Shown one piece after another: positions 12,367 through 24,200 of a DNA stretch of 64,000 nucleotides. The DNA is from Heracleum sosnowskyi (lineage: Eukaryota; Streptophyta; Magnoliopsida; Apiales; Apiaceae). A model generated the notes under the pieces. It saw only the letters and a list, made by a program, of their open reading frames with translations, had not been told where the DNA came from and searched no databases. The position numbers and the translations under genes are program-made. Each line of letters opens with the position of its first letter. The first letter of the stretch is position 1. Where the stretch lies: positions 1,798,001 through 1,862,000 of the forward strand of contig JAUIZM010000025.1 in assembly GCA_030848705.1 (NCBI GenBank), written 5' to 3'.

Positions 12367-15300
12367 AAACCGATAGGGTCAAACTACGAGAAAATATCTA
12401 CAAAACGGCCCGCGTCAATTTTTCCCCATTTTCCTTGTATAGCTCCCTTTAGAGGTAAACGTAATCGGGCGTCTCCTGGTATCTGCTCCGATTCAGGCAC
12501 AGACAGCCCCAAATGAACTTTTCTGCAATTCTATAAACCCATAGGGTCACACTACGAGAAAATATCCAGAAACCGGCCCGCTTCAATTTTTCTCCATTTT
12601 CCTTGTATAGCTCCCTTTAGAAGTAAACGTAATCGGGCGTCTCCTGGTATCTGCTCCGATTCAGGCACGGACAGCCGCAAATGAAGTTTTCTGCAACTCT
12701 ATAAACCCATAGGGTCACACTACGAGAAAATATCCACAAACCGGCCCGCTTCAATTTTTCTCCATTTTCCTTGTATAGCTCCCTTTAGAAGTAAATGTAA
12801 TCGGGCGTCTCCTGGTATCTGCTCCGATTCAGGCACGGACAGCCGCAAATGAAGTTTTCTGCAACTCTATAAACCGATAGGGTCAAACTACGAGAAAATA
12901 TCTACAAAACGGCCCGCGTCAATTTTTCCCCATTTTCCTTGTATAGCTCCCTTTAGAGGTAAACGTAATCGGGCGTCTCCTGGTATCTGCTCCGATTCAG
13001 GCACAGACAGCCCCAAATGAACTTTTCTGCAATTCTATAAACCCATAGGGTCACACTACGAGAAAATATCCAGAAACCGGCCCGCTTCAATTTTTCTCCA
13101 TTTTCCTTGTATAGCTCCCTTTAGAAGTAAACGTAATCGGGCGTCTCCTAGTATCTGCTCCGATTCAGGCACGGACAGCCGCAAATGAAGTTTTCTGCAA
13201 CTCTATAAACCCATAGGGTCACACTACGAGAAAATATCCACAAACCGGTCCGCTTCAATTTTTCTCCATTTTCCTTGTATAGCTTTCTTTAGAGGTAAAG
13301 GTAATCGGGCGTCTCCTAGTATCTGCTCCGATTCAGGCACGGACAGCCGCAAATGAAGTTTTCTACAACTCTATAAACCCATAGGGTCAAACTACAAGAA
13401 AATATCTACAAAACGGCCCGCTTCAATTTTTCCCCATTTTCCTTGTATTGCCCCCTTTAGAGGTAAACGTAATCGGGCGACTCCTGGTATCTGCTCCGAT
13501 TCTGGCACAGAGCCCCAAATGAACTTTTCTGCAATTCTATAAACCCATAGGGTCACACTACGAGAAAATATCCACAAACCGGCCCGCTTCAATTTTTCTC
13601 CATTTTCCTTGTATAGCTCCCTTTAGAAGTAAACGTAATCGGGCGTCTCCTGGTATCTACTCCGATTCAGGCACGGACATCCGCAAATGAAGTTTTCTGC
13701 AACTCTATAAACCGATAGGGTCAAACTACGAGAAAATATCTACAAAACGGCCCGCGTCAATTTTTCCCCATTTTCCTTGTATAGCTCCCTTTAGAGGTAA
13801 ACGTAATCGGGCGTCTCCTGGTATCTGCTCCGATTCAGGCACAGACATCCCCAAATGAACTTTTCTGCAATTCTATAAAACCATAGGGTCACACTACGAG
13901 AAAATATCCACAAACCGGTCCGCTTCAATTTTTCCCCATTTTTCTTGTATAGCTCCCTTTAGAAGTAAACGTAATCGGGAGTCTCCTGGTATCTACTCCG
14001 ATTCAGGCACGGACAGCCGCAAATGAAATTTTCTGCAACTCTATAAACCCATAGGGTCAAACTACGAGAAAATATCTACAAAACAGCCCGCTTCAATTTT
14101 CCCCCATTTTCCTTGTATAGCTCCCTTTAGAGGTAAACGTAATCGGGTGTCTGCTGGTATCTGCTCCGATTCAGGCACAGACAGCCCCAAATGAACTTTT
14201 CTGCAATTCTATAAACCCATAGGGTCACACTACGAGAAAATATCCACAAACCGGCCCGCTTCAATTTTTCTCCATTTTCCTTGTATAGCTCCCTTTAGAA
14301 GTAAACGTAATCGGGCGTCTCCTAGTATCTGCTCCGATTCAGGCACGGACAGCCGCAAATGAAGTTTTCTGCAACTCTATAAACCCATAGGGTCAAACTA
14401 CGAGAAAATATCTACAAAACGGCCCGCGTCAATTTTTCCTCATTTTCCTTGTATAGCTCCCTTTAGAGGTAAACGTAATCGGGCGTCTCCTGGTATCTGC
14501 TCCGATTCAGGCACAGACAGCCCCAAATGAACTTTTCTGCAATTCTATAAACCCATAGGGTCACACTACGAGAAAATATCCACAAACCGGCCCGCTTCAA
14601 TTTTTCTCCATTTTCCTTGTATAACTCCCTTTAGAAGTAAACGTAATCGGGCGTCTCCTGGTATCTACTCCGATTCAGGCACGGACAACCGCAAATGAAG
14701 TTTTCTGCAACTCTATAAACCGATAGGGTCAAACTACGAGAAAATATCTTCAAAATGGCCCGCGTCAATTTTTCCCCATTTTTCTTGTATAGCTCCCTTT
14801 AGAGGTAAACGTAATCGGGCGTCTCCTGGTATCTGCTCCGATTCAGGCACAGACAGCCCCAAATGAACTTTTCTGCAATTCTATAAACCCATAGGGTCAC
14901 ACTACGAGAAAATATCCAGAAACCGGCCCCTTCAATTTTTCTCCATTTTCCTTGTATAGCTCCCTTTAGAAGTAAACGTAATCGGGCGTCTCCTAGTATC
15001 TGCTCCGATTCAGGCACGGAGAGCCGCAAATGAAGTTTTCTGCAACTCTATAAACCCATAGGGTCACACTACGAGAAAATATCCACAAACCGGTCCGCTT
15101 CAATTTTTCTCCATTTTCCTTGTATAGCTTTCTTTAGAGGTAAACGTAATCGGGCGTCTCCTAGTATCTGCTCCGATTCAGGCACGGACAGCCGCAAATG
15201 AAGTTTTCTACAACTCTATAAACCCATAGGGTCAAACTACAAGAAAATATCTACAAAACGGCCCGCTTCAATTTTTCCCCATTTTCCTTGTATAGCCCCC

Positions 15301-17025
15301 TTTAGAGGTAAAAGTAATCGGGCGACTCCTGGTATCTGCTCCGATTCTGGCACAGAGCTCCAAATGAACTTTTCTGCAATTCTATAAACCCATAGGGTCA
15401 CACTACGAGAAAATATCCACAAACCGGCCCGCTTCAATTTTTCTCCATTTTCCTTGTATAGCTCCCTTTAGAAGTAAACGTAATCGGGCGTCTCCTGGTA
15501 TCTACTCCGATTCAGGCACGGACAGCCGCAAATGAAGTTTTCTGCAACTCTATAAACCGATAGGGTCAAACTACGAGAAAATATCTACAAAATGGCCCGC
15601 GTCAATTTTTCCCCATTTTCCTTGTATAGCTCCCTTTAGAGGTAAACGTAATCGGGCGTCTCCTGGTATCTGCTCCGATTCAGGCACAGACAGCCCCAAA
15701 TGAACTTTTCTGCAATTCTATAAAACCATAGGGTCACACTACGAGAAAATATCCACAAACCGGTCCGCTTCAATTTTTCCCCATTTTTCTTGTATAGCTC
15801 CCTTTAGAAGTAAACGTAATCGGGAGTCTCCTGGTATCTACTCCGATTCAGGCACAGTCAGCCGCAAATGAAGTTTTCTGCAACTCTATAAACCCATAGG
15901 GTCAAACTACGAGAAAATATCTACAAAACGGCCCGCTTCAATTTTCCCCCATTTTCCTTGTATAGCTCCCTTTAGAGGTAAACGTAATCGGGTGTCTGCT
16001 GGTATCTGCTCCGATTCAGGCACGGACAGCCCCAAATGAACTTTTCTGCAATTCTATAAACCCATAGGGTCACACTACGAGAAAATATCCACAAACCGGC
16101 CCGCTTCAATTTTTCTCCATTTTCCTTGTATAGCTCCCTTTAGAAGTAAACGTAATCGGGCGTCTCCTAGTATCTGCTCCGATTCAGGCACGGACAGCCG
16201 CAAATGAAGTTTTCTGCAACTCTATAAACCCATAGGGTCACACTACGAGAAAATATCCACAAACCGGTCCGCTTCAATTTTTCTCCATTTTCCTTGTATA
16301 GCTTTCTTTAGAGGTAAACGTAATCGGGCGTCTCCTAGTATCTGCTCCGATTCAGGCACGGACAGCCGCAAATGAAGTTTTCTACAACTCTATAAACCCA
16401 TAGGGTCAACCTACAAGAAAATATCTACAAAACGGCCCGCTTCAATTTTTCCCCATTTTCCTTGTATAGCCCCCTTTAGAGGTAAACGTAATCGGGCGAC
16501 TCCTGGTATCTGCTCCGATTCTGGCACAGAGCCCCAAATGAACTTTTCTGCAATTCTATAAACCCATAGGGTCACACTATGAGAAAATATCCACAAACCG
16601 GCCCGCTTCAATTTTTCTCCATTTTCCTTGTATAGCTCCCTTTAGAAGTAAACGTAATCGGGCGTCTCCTGGTATCTACTCCGATTCAGGCACGGACATC
16701 CGCAAATGAAGTTTTCTGCAACTCTATAAACCGATAGGGTCAAACTACGAGAAAATATCTACAAAAAGGCCCGCGTCAATTTTTCCCCATTTTCCTTGTA
16801 TAGCTCCCTTTAGAGGTAAACGTAATCGGGCGTCTCCTGGTATCTGCTCCGATTCAGGCACAGACAGCCCCAAATGAACTTTTCTGCAATTCTATAAAAC
16901 CATAGGGTCACACTACGAGAAAATATCCACAAACCGGTCCGCTTCAATTTTTCCCCATTTTTCTTGTATAGCTCCCTTTAGAAGTAAACGTAATCGGGAG
17001 TCTCCTGGTATCTACTCCGATTCAT
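12367..17025 (-). repeat. Inverted satellite block (4.66 kb)
   Basis: The same monomers read on the opposite strand. The left junction reads CCCTAT, AAACCG, ATAGGG and forms a long imperfect fold-back with a 6-nt centre. The right junction, near 17024, passes from GATTCA (reverse) to TGGGTTTATAG (forward). Deleting the block joins CCCTAT at 12366 to GGGTTTATAG at 17026 in perfect monomer register, so this is an inserted inverted copy rather than an in-place flip. The block holds its own duplication: the rare GGTGTCTGCT variant lies at 14146 and 15991, 1845 bp apart. The minus-strand open frames here are satellite variants, not genes. Confidence 0.93.
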
Positions 17026-20000
17026 GGGTTTATAGAGTTGCAGAAAACTTCATTTGCGGCTGTCCGTGCCTGAATCGGAGCAGATACTAGGAGACGCCCG
17101 ATTATGTTTACCTCTAAAGAAAGCTATACAAGGAAAATGGAGAAAAATTGAAGCGGACCGGTTTGTGGATATTTTCTCATAGTGTGACCCTATGGTTTTA
17201 TAGAATTGCAGAAAAGTTCATTTGGGGCTGTCTGTGCCTGAATCGGAGCAGATACCAGGAGACGCCCGATTACGTTTACCTCTAAAGGGAGCTATACAAG
17301 GAAAATGGGGAAAAATTGACGCGGGCCGTTTTGTAGATATTTTCTCGTAGTTTGACCCTATCGGTTTATAGAGTTGCAGAAAACTTCATTTGCGGCTGTC
17401 CGTGCCTGAATCGGAGTAGATACCAGGAGACGCCCGATTACGTTTACTTCTAAAGGGAGCTATACAAGGAAAATGGAGAAAAATTGAAGCGGGCCGGTTT
17501 GTGGATATTTTCTCGTAGTGTGACCCTATGGGTTTATAGAATTGCAGAAAAGTTCATTTGGGGCTGTCTGTGCCTGAATCGGAGCAGATACCAGGAGACG
17601 CCCGATTACGTTTACCTCTAAAGGGAGCTATACAAGGAAAATGAGGAAAAATTGACGCGGGCTGTTTTGTAGATATTTTCTCGTAGTTTGACCCTATGGG
17701 TTTATAGAGTTGCAGAAAACTTCATTTGCGGCTGTCCGTGCCTGAATCGGAGCAGATACTAGGAGACGCCCGATTATGTTTACCTCTAAAGAAAGCTATA
17801 CAAGGAAAATGGAGAAAAATTGAAGCGGACCGGTTTGTGGATATTTTCTCGTAGTGTGACCCTATGGTTTTATAGAATTGCAGAAAAGTTCATTTGGGGC
17901 TGTCTGTGCCTGAATCGGAGCAGATACCAGGAGACGCCCGATTACGTTTACCTCTAAAGTGAGCTATACAAGGAAAATGGGGAAAAATTGACGCGGGCCG
18001 TTTTGTAGATATTTTCTCGTAGTTTGACCCTATCGGTTTATAGAGTTGCAGAAAACTTCATTTGCGGCTGTCCGTGCCTGAATCCGAGTAGATACCACGA
18101 GACGCCCGATTACGTTTACTTCTAAAGGGAGCTATACAAGGAAAATGGAGAAAAATTGAAGCGGGCCGGTTTGTGGATATTTTCTCGTAGTGTGACCCTA
18201 TGGGTTTATAGAATTGCAGAAAAGTTCATTTGGGGCTGTCTGTGCCTGAATCGGAGCAGATACCAGGAGACGCCCGATTACGTTTACCTCTAAAGGGAGC
18301 TATACAAGGAAAATGAGGAAAAATTGACGCGGGCCGTTTTGTAGATATTTTCTCGTAGTTTGACCCTATCGGTTTATAGAGTTGCAGAAAACTTCATTTG
18401 CGGATGTCCGTGCCTGAATCGGAGTAGATACCAGGAGACGCCCGATTACGTTTACTTCTAAAGGGAGCTATACAAGGAAAATGGAGAAAAATTGAAGCGG
18501 GCCGGTTTGTGGATATTTTCTCGTAGTGTGAGCCTATGGGTTTATAGAATTGTAGAAAAGTTCATTTGGGGCTGTCTGTGCCTGAATCGGAGCAGATACC
18601 AGGAGACGCCCGATTACGTTTACCTCTGAAGGGAGCTATACAAGGAAAATGAGGAAAAATTGACGCGAGCCGTTTTGTAGATATTTTCTCGTAGTTTGAC
18701 CCTATGGGTTTATAGAGTTGCAGAAAACTTCATTTGCGGCTGTCCGTGCCTGAATCGGAGCAGATACTAGGAGACGCCCGATTATGTTTACCTCTAAAGA
18801 AAGCTATACAAGGAAAATGGAGAAAAATTGAAGCGGACCGGTTTGTGGATATTTTCTCGTAGTGTGACCCTATGGTTTTATAGAATTGCAGAAAAGTTCA
18901 TTTGGGGCTGTCTGTGCCTGAATCGGAGCACATACCAGGAGACGCCCGATTACGTTTACCTCTAAAGGGAGCTATATAAGGAAAATGGGGAAAAATTGAC
19001 GCGGGCCGTTTTGTAGATATTTTCTCGTAGTTTGACCCTATCGGTTTATAGAGTTGCAGAAAACTTCATTTGCGGTTGTCCGTGCCTGAATCGGAGCAGA
19101 TACTAGGAGACGCCCGATTACGTTTACTTCTAAAGGGAGCTATACAAGGAAAATGGAGAAAAATTGAAGCGGGCCGGTTTGTGGATATTTTCTCGTAGTG
19201 TGACCCTATGGGTTTATAGAATTGCAGAAAAGTTCATTTGGGGCTGTCTGTGCCTGAATCGGAGCACATACCAGGAGACGCCCGATTACGTTTACCTCTA
19301 AAGGGAGCTATACAAGGAAAATGGGGAAAAATTGACGCGGGCCGTTTTGTAGATATTTTCTCGTAGTTTGACCCTATCGGTTTATAGAGTTGCAGAAAAC
19401 TTCATTTGCGGTTGTCCGTGCCTGAATCGGAGCAGATACTAGGAGACGCCCGATTACGTTTACTTCTAAAGGGAGCTATACAAGGAAAATGGAGAAAAAT
19501 TGAAGCGGGCCGGTTTGTGGATATTTTCTCGTAGTGTGACCCTATGGGTTTATAGAATTGCAGAAAAGTTCATTTGGGGCTGTCTGTGCCTGAATCGGAG
19601 CACATACCAGGAGACGCCCGATTACGTTTACCTCTAAAGGGAGCTATACAAGGAAAATGGGGAAAAATTGACGCGGGCCGTTTTGTAGATATTTTCTCGT
19701 AGTTTGACCCTATCGGTTTATAGAGTTGCAGAAAACTTCATTTGCGGTTGTCCGTGCCTGAATCGGAGCAGATACTAGGAGACGCCCGATTACGTTTACT
19801 TCTAAAGGGAGCTATACAAGGAAAATGGAGAAAAATTGAAGCGGGCCGGTTTTTGGATATTTTCTCGTAGTGTGACCCTATGGGTTTATAGAATTGCAGA
19901 AAAGTTCATTTGGGGCTGTCTGTGCCTGAATCGGAGCAGATACCAGGAGACGCCCGATTACGTTTACCTCTAAAGGGAGCTATACAAGGAAAATGAGGAA

Positions 20001-21265
20001 AAATTGACGCGGGCCATTTTGTAGATATTTTCTCGTAGTTTGACCCTATGGGTTTATAGAGTTGCAGAAAACTTCATTTGCGGCTGTCCGTGCCTGAATC
20101 GGAGCAGATACTAGGAGACGCCCGATTATGTTTACCTCTAAAGAAAGCTATACAAGGAAAATGGAGAAAAATTGAAGCGGACCGGTTTGTGGATATTTTC
20201 TCGTAGTGTGACCCTATGGTTTTATAGAATTGCAGAAAAGTTCATTTGGGGCTGTCTGTGCCTGAATCGGAGCAGATACCAGGAGACGCCCGATTACGTT
20301 TACCTCTAAAGGGAGCTATACAAGGAAAATGGGGAAAAATTGACGCGGGCCGTTTTGTAGATATTTTCTTGTAGTTTGACCCTATGGGTTTATAGAGTTG
20401 CAGAAAACTTCATTTGCGGCTGTCCGTGCCTGAATCGGAGCAGATACTAGGAGACGCCCGATTACGTTTACTACTAAAGGGAGCTACAAGGGAAATGGAG
20501 AAAAATTGAAGTGGGCCGGTTTGTGGATATTTTCTCGTAGTGTGACCCTATGGGTTTATAGAATTGCAGAAAAGTTCATTTGGGGCTGTCTGTGCCTGAA
20601 TCGGAGCAGATACCAAGAGACGCCCGATTACGTTTACCTCTAAAGGGAGCTATACAAGGAAAATGAGGAAAAATTGACGCGGGCCGTTTTGTAGATATTT
20701 TCTCGTAGTTTGACACTATGGGTTTATAGAGTTGCAGAAAACTTCATTTGCGGCTGTCCGTGCCTGAATCGGAGCAGATACTAGGAGACGCCCGATTATG
20801 TTTACCTCTAAAGAAAGCTATACAAGGAAAATGGAGAAAAATTGAAGCGGACCGGTTTGTGGATATTTTCTCGTAGTGTGACCTTATGGTTTTATAGAAT
20901 TGCAGAAAAGTTCATTTGGGGCTGTCTGTGCCTGAATCGGAGCAGATACCAGGAGACGCCCGATTACGTTTACCTCTAAAGGGAGCTATACAAGGAAAAT
21001 GGGGAAAAATTGACGCGGGCCGTTTTGTAGATATTTTCTCGTAGTTTGACCCTATCGGTTTATAGAGTTGCAGAAAACTTCATTTGCGGCTGTCCGTGCC
21101 TGAATCGGAGTAGATACCAGGAGACGCCCGATTACATTTACTTCTAAAGGGAGCTATACAAGGAAAATGGAGAAAAATTGAAGCGGGCCGGTTTGTGGAT
21201 ATTTTCTCGTAGTGTGACCCTATGGGTTTATAGAATTGCAGAAAAGTTCATTTGGGGCTCTGTGC
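17026..21265 (+). repeat. 168-bp satellite array, plus orientation resumes
   Basis: About 25 monomers of the left-domain kind, with alternating A and B types, CCCTATCGGTTT monomers and GCGGACCGG monomers. A dimer carrying GGAGCACATACC and GCGGTTGTCCG repeats three times at 336-bp spacing between about 18910 and 19800. One monomer near 20471-20515 has a small internal contraction (GAGCTACAAGGGAAATGG in place of GAGCTATACAAGGAAAATGG). No gene is visible. Confidence 0.95.
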
Positions 21266-24200
21266 CAGAATCGGAGCAGATACCAGGAGTCGCCCGATTA
21301 CGTTTACCTCTAAAGGGGGCTATACAAGGAAAATGGGGAAAAATTGAAGCGGGCCGTTTTGTAGATATTTTCTTGTAGTTTGACCCTATGGGTTTATAGA
21401 GTTGTAGAAAACTTCATTTGCGGCTGTCCGTGCCTGAATCGGAGCAGATACTAGGAGACGCCCGATTACGTTTACCTCTAAAGAAAGCTATACAAGGAAA
21501 ATGGAGAAAAATTGAAGCGGGCCGGTTTCTGGATATTTTCTCGTAGTGTGACCCTATGGGTTTATAGAGTTGCAGAAAAGTTCATTTGGGGCTGTCTGTG
21601 CCTGAATCGGAGCAGATACCAGGAGACGCCCGATTACGTTTACCTCTAAAGGGAGCTATACAAGGAAAATGGGGAAAAATTGACGCGGGCCGTTTTGTAG
21701 ATATTTTCTCGTAGTTTGACCCTATCGGTTTATAGAGTTGCAGAAAACTTCATTTGCGGCTGTCCGTGCCTGAATCGGAGTAGATACCAGGAGACGCCCG
21801 ATTACATTTACTTCTAAAGGGAGCTATACAAGGAAAATGGAGAAAAATTGAAGCGGGCCGGTTTGTGGATATTTTCTCGTAGTGTGACCCTATGGGTTTA
21901 TAGAATTGCAGAAAAGTTCATTTGGGGCTGTCTGTGCCTGAATCGGAGCAGATACCAGGAGACGCCCGATTACGTTTACCTCTAAAGGGAGCTATACAAG
22001 GAAAATGAGGAAAAATTGACGCGAGCCGTTTTGTAGATATTTTCTCGTAGTTTGACCCTATGGGTTTATAGAGTTGCAGAAAACTTCATTTGCGGCTGTC
22101 CGTGCCTGAATCGGAGCAGATACTAGGAGACGCCCGATTACGTTTACTTCTAAAGGGAGCTATACAAGGAAAATGGAGAAAAATTGAAGCGGGCCGGTTT
22201 GTGGATATTTTCTCGTAGTGTGACCCTATGGGTGTATAGAATTGCAGAAAAGTTCATTTGGGGCTCTGTAGCAGAATCGGAGCAGATACCAGGAGTCGCC
22301 CGATTACGTTTACCTCTAAAGGGGGCTATACAAGGAAAATGGGGAAAAATTGAAGCGGGCCGTTTTGTAGATATTTTCTTATAGTTTGACCCTATGGGTT
22401 TATAGAGTTGCAGAAAACTTCATTTGCGGCTGTCCGTGCCTGAATCGGAGCAGATACTAGGAGACGCCCGATTACGTTTACCTCTAAAGAAAGTTATACA
22501 AGGAAAATGGAGAAAAATTGAAGCGGACCGGTTTGTGGATATTTTCTCGTAGTGTGACCCTATGGGTTTATAGAGTTGCAGAAAACTTCATTTGCGGCTG
22601 TCCGTGCCTGAATCGGAGCAGATACTAGGAGACGCCCGATTACGTTTACTTCTAAAGGGAGCTATACAAGGAAAATGGAGAAAAATTGAAGCGGGCCGGT
22701 TTCTGGATATTTTCTCGTAGTGTGACCCTATGGGTTTATAGAATTGCAGAAAAGTTCATTTGGGGCTGTCTGTGCCTGAATCGGAGCAGATACCAGGAGA
22801 CGCCCGATTACGTTTACCTCTAAAGGGAGCTATACAAGGAAAATGGGGAAAAATTGACGCGGGCCGTTTTGTAGATATTTTCTCGTAGTTTGACCCTATC
22901 GGTTTATAGAGTTGCAGAAAACTTCATTTGCGGCTGTCCGTGCCTGAATCCGAGTAGATACCAGGAGACGCCCGATTACGTTTACTTCTAAAGGGAGCTA
23001 TACAAGGAAAATGGAGAAAAATTGAAGCGGGCCGGTTTGTGGATATTTTCTCGTAGTGTGACCCTATGGGTTTATAGAATTGCAGAAAAGTTCATTTGGG
23101 GCTGTCTGTGCCTGAATCGGAGCAGATACCAGGAGACGCCCGATTACGTTTACCTCTAAAGGGAGCTATACAAGGAAAATGAGGAAAAATTGACGCGGGC
23201 CGTTTTGTAGATATTTTCTCGTAGTTTGACCCTATGGGTTTATAGAGTTGCAGAAAACTTCATTTGCGGCTGTCCGTGCCTGAATCGGAGCAGATACTAG
23301 GAGACGCCCGATTACGTTTACTTCTAAAGGGAGCTATACAAGAAAAATGGGGAAAAATTGAAGCGGGCCCTTTTGTAGATATTTTCTCGTAGTTTGACCC
23401 TATGGGTTTATAGAGTTGCAGAAAACTTCATTTGCGGCTATCCGTGCCTGAATCGGAGCAGATACCAGGAGACGCCCGATTACGTTTACTTCTAAAGGGA
23501 GCTATACGAGAAAAATGGAGAAAAATTGAAGCGGGCCGGTTTGTGGATATTTTCTCGTAGTGTGACCCTTTGGGTTTATAGAATTGCAGAAAAGTTCATT
23601 TGGGGCTGTCTGTGCCTGAATCGGAGCAGATACCAGGAGATGCCCGATTACGTTTACCTCTAAAGGGAGCTATACAAGGAAAATGGGTAAAAATTGAAGC
23701 GGGCCATTTTGTTGATATTTTCTCGTAGTTTGACCCTATGGGTTTATAGAGTTGCAGAAAACTTCATTTGCGGCTGTACGTGCCTGAATCGGAGCAGATA
23801 CTAGGAGACGCCCGATTACGTTTACTTCTAAAGGGAGCTATACAAGGAAAATGGAGAAAAATTGAAGCGGGCCGGTTTGTGGATATTTTCTCGTAGTGTG
23901 ACCCTATGGGTTTATAGAATTGTAGAAAAGTTCATTTGGGGCTGTCTGTGCCTGAATCGGAGCAGATACCAGGAGACGCCCGATTACGTTTACTTCTAAA
24001 GGGAGCTATACGAGAAAAATGGAGAAAAATTGAAGCGGGCCGGTTTGTGGATATTTTCTCGTAGTGTGACCCTTTGGGTTTATAGAATTGCAGAAAAGTT
24101 CATTTGGGGCTGTCTGTGCCTGAATCGGAGCAGATACCAGGAGTCGCCCGATTACGTTTACCTCTAAAGGGGGCTATACAAGGAAAATGGGGAAAAATTG

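Noticed and set aside
14799..15029. 76-codon minus-strand frame
   Set aside because: It is two satellite monomers read in different frames and is broken in all other copies.
12367..17025. Simple in-place inversion of the array
   Set aside because: Flipping the block does not restore monomer phase at either end, while removing it does. An inserted inverted copy fits better.
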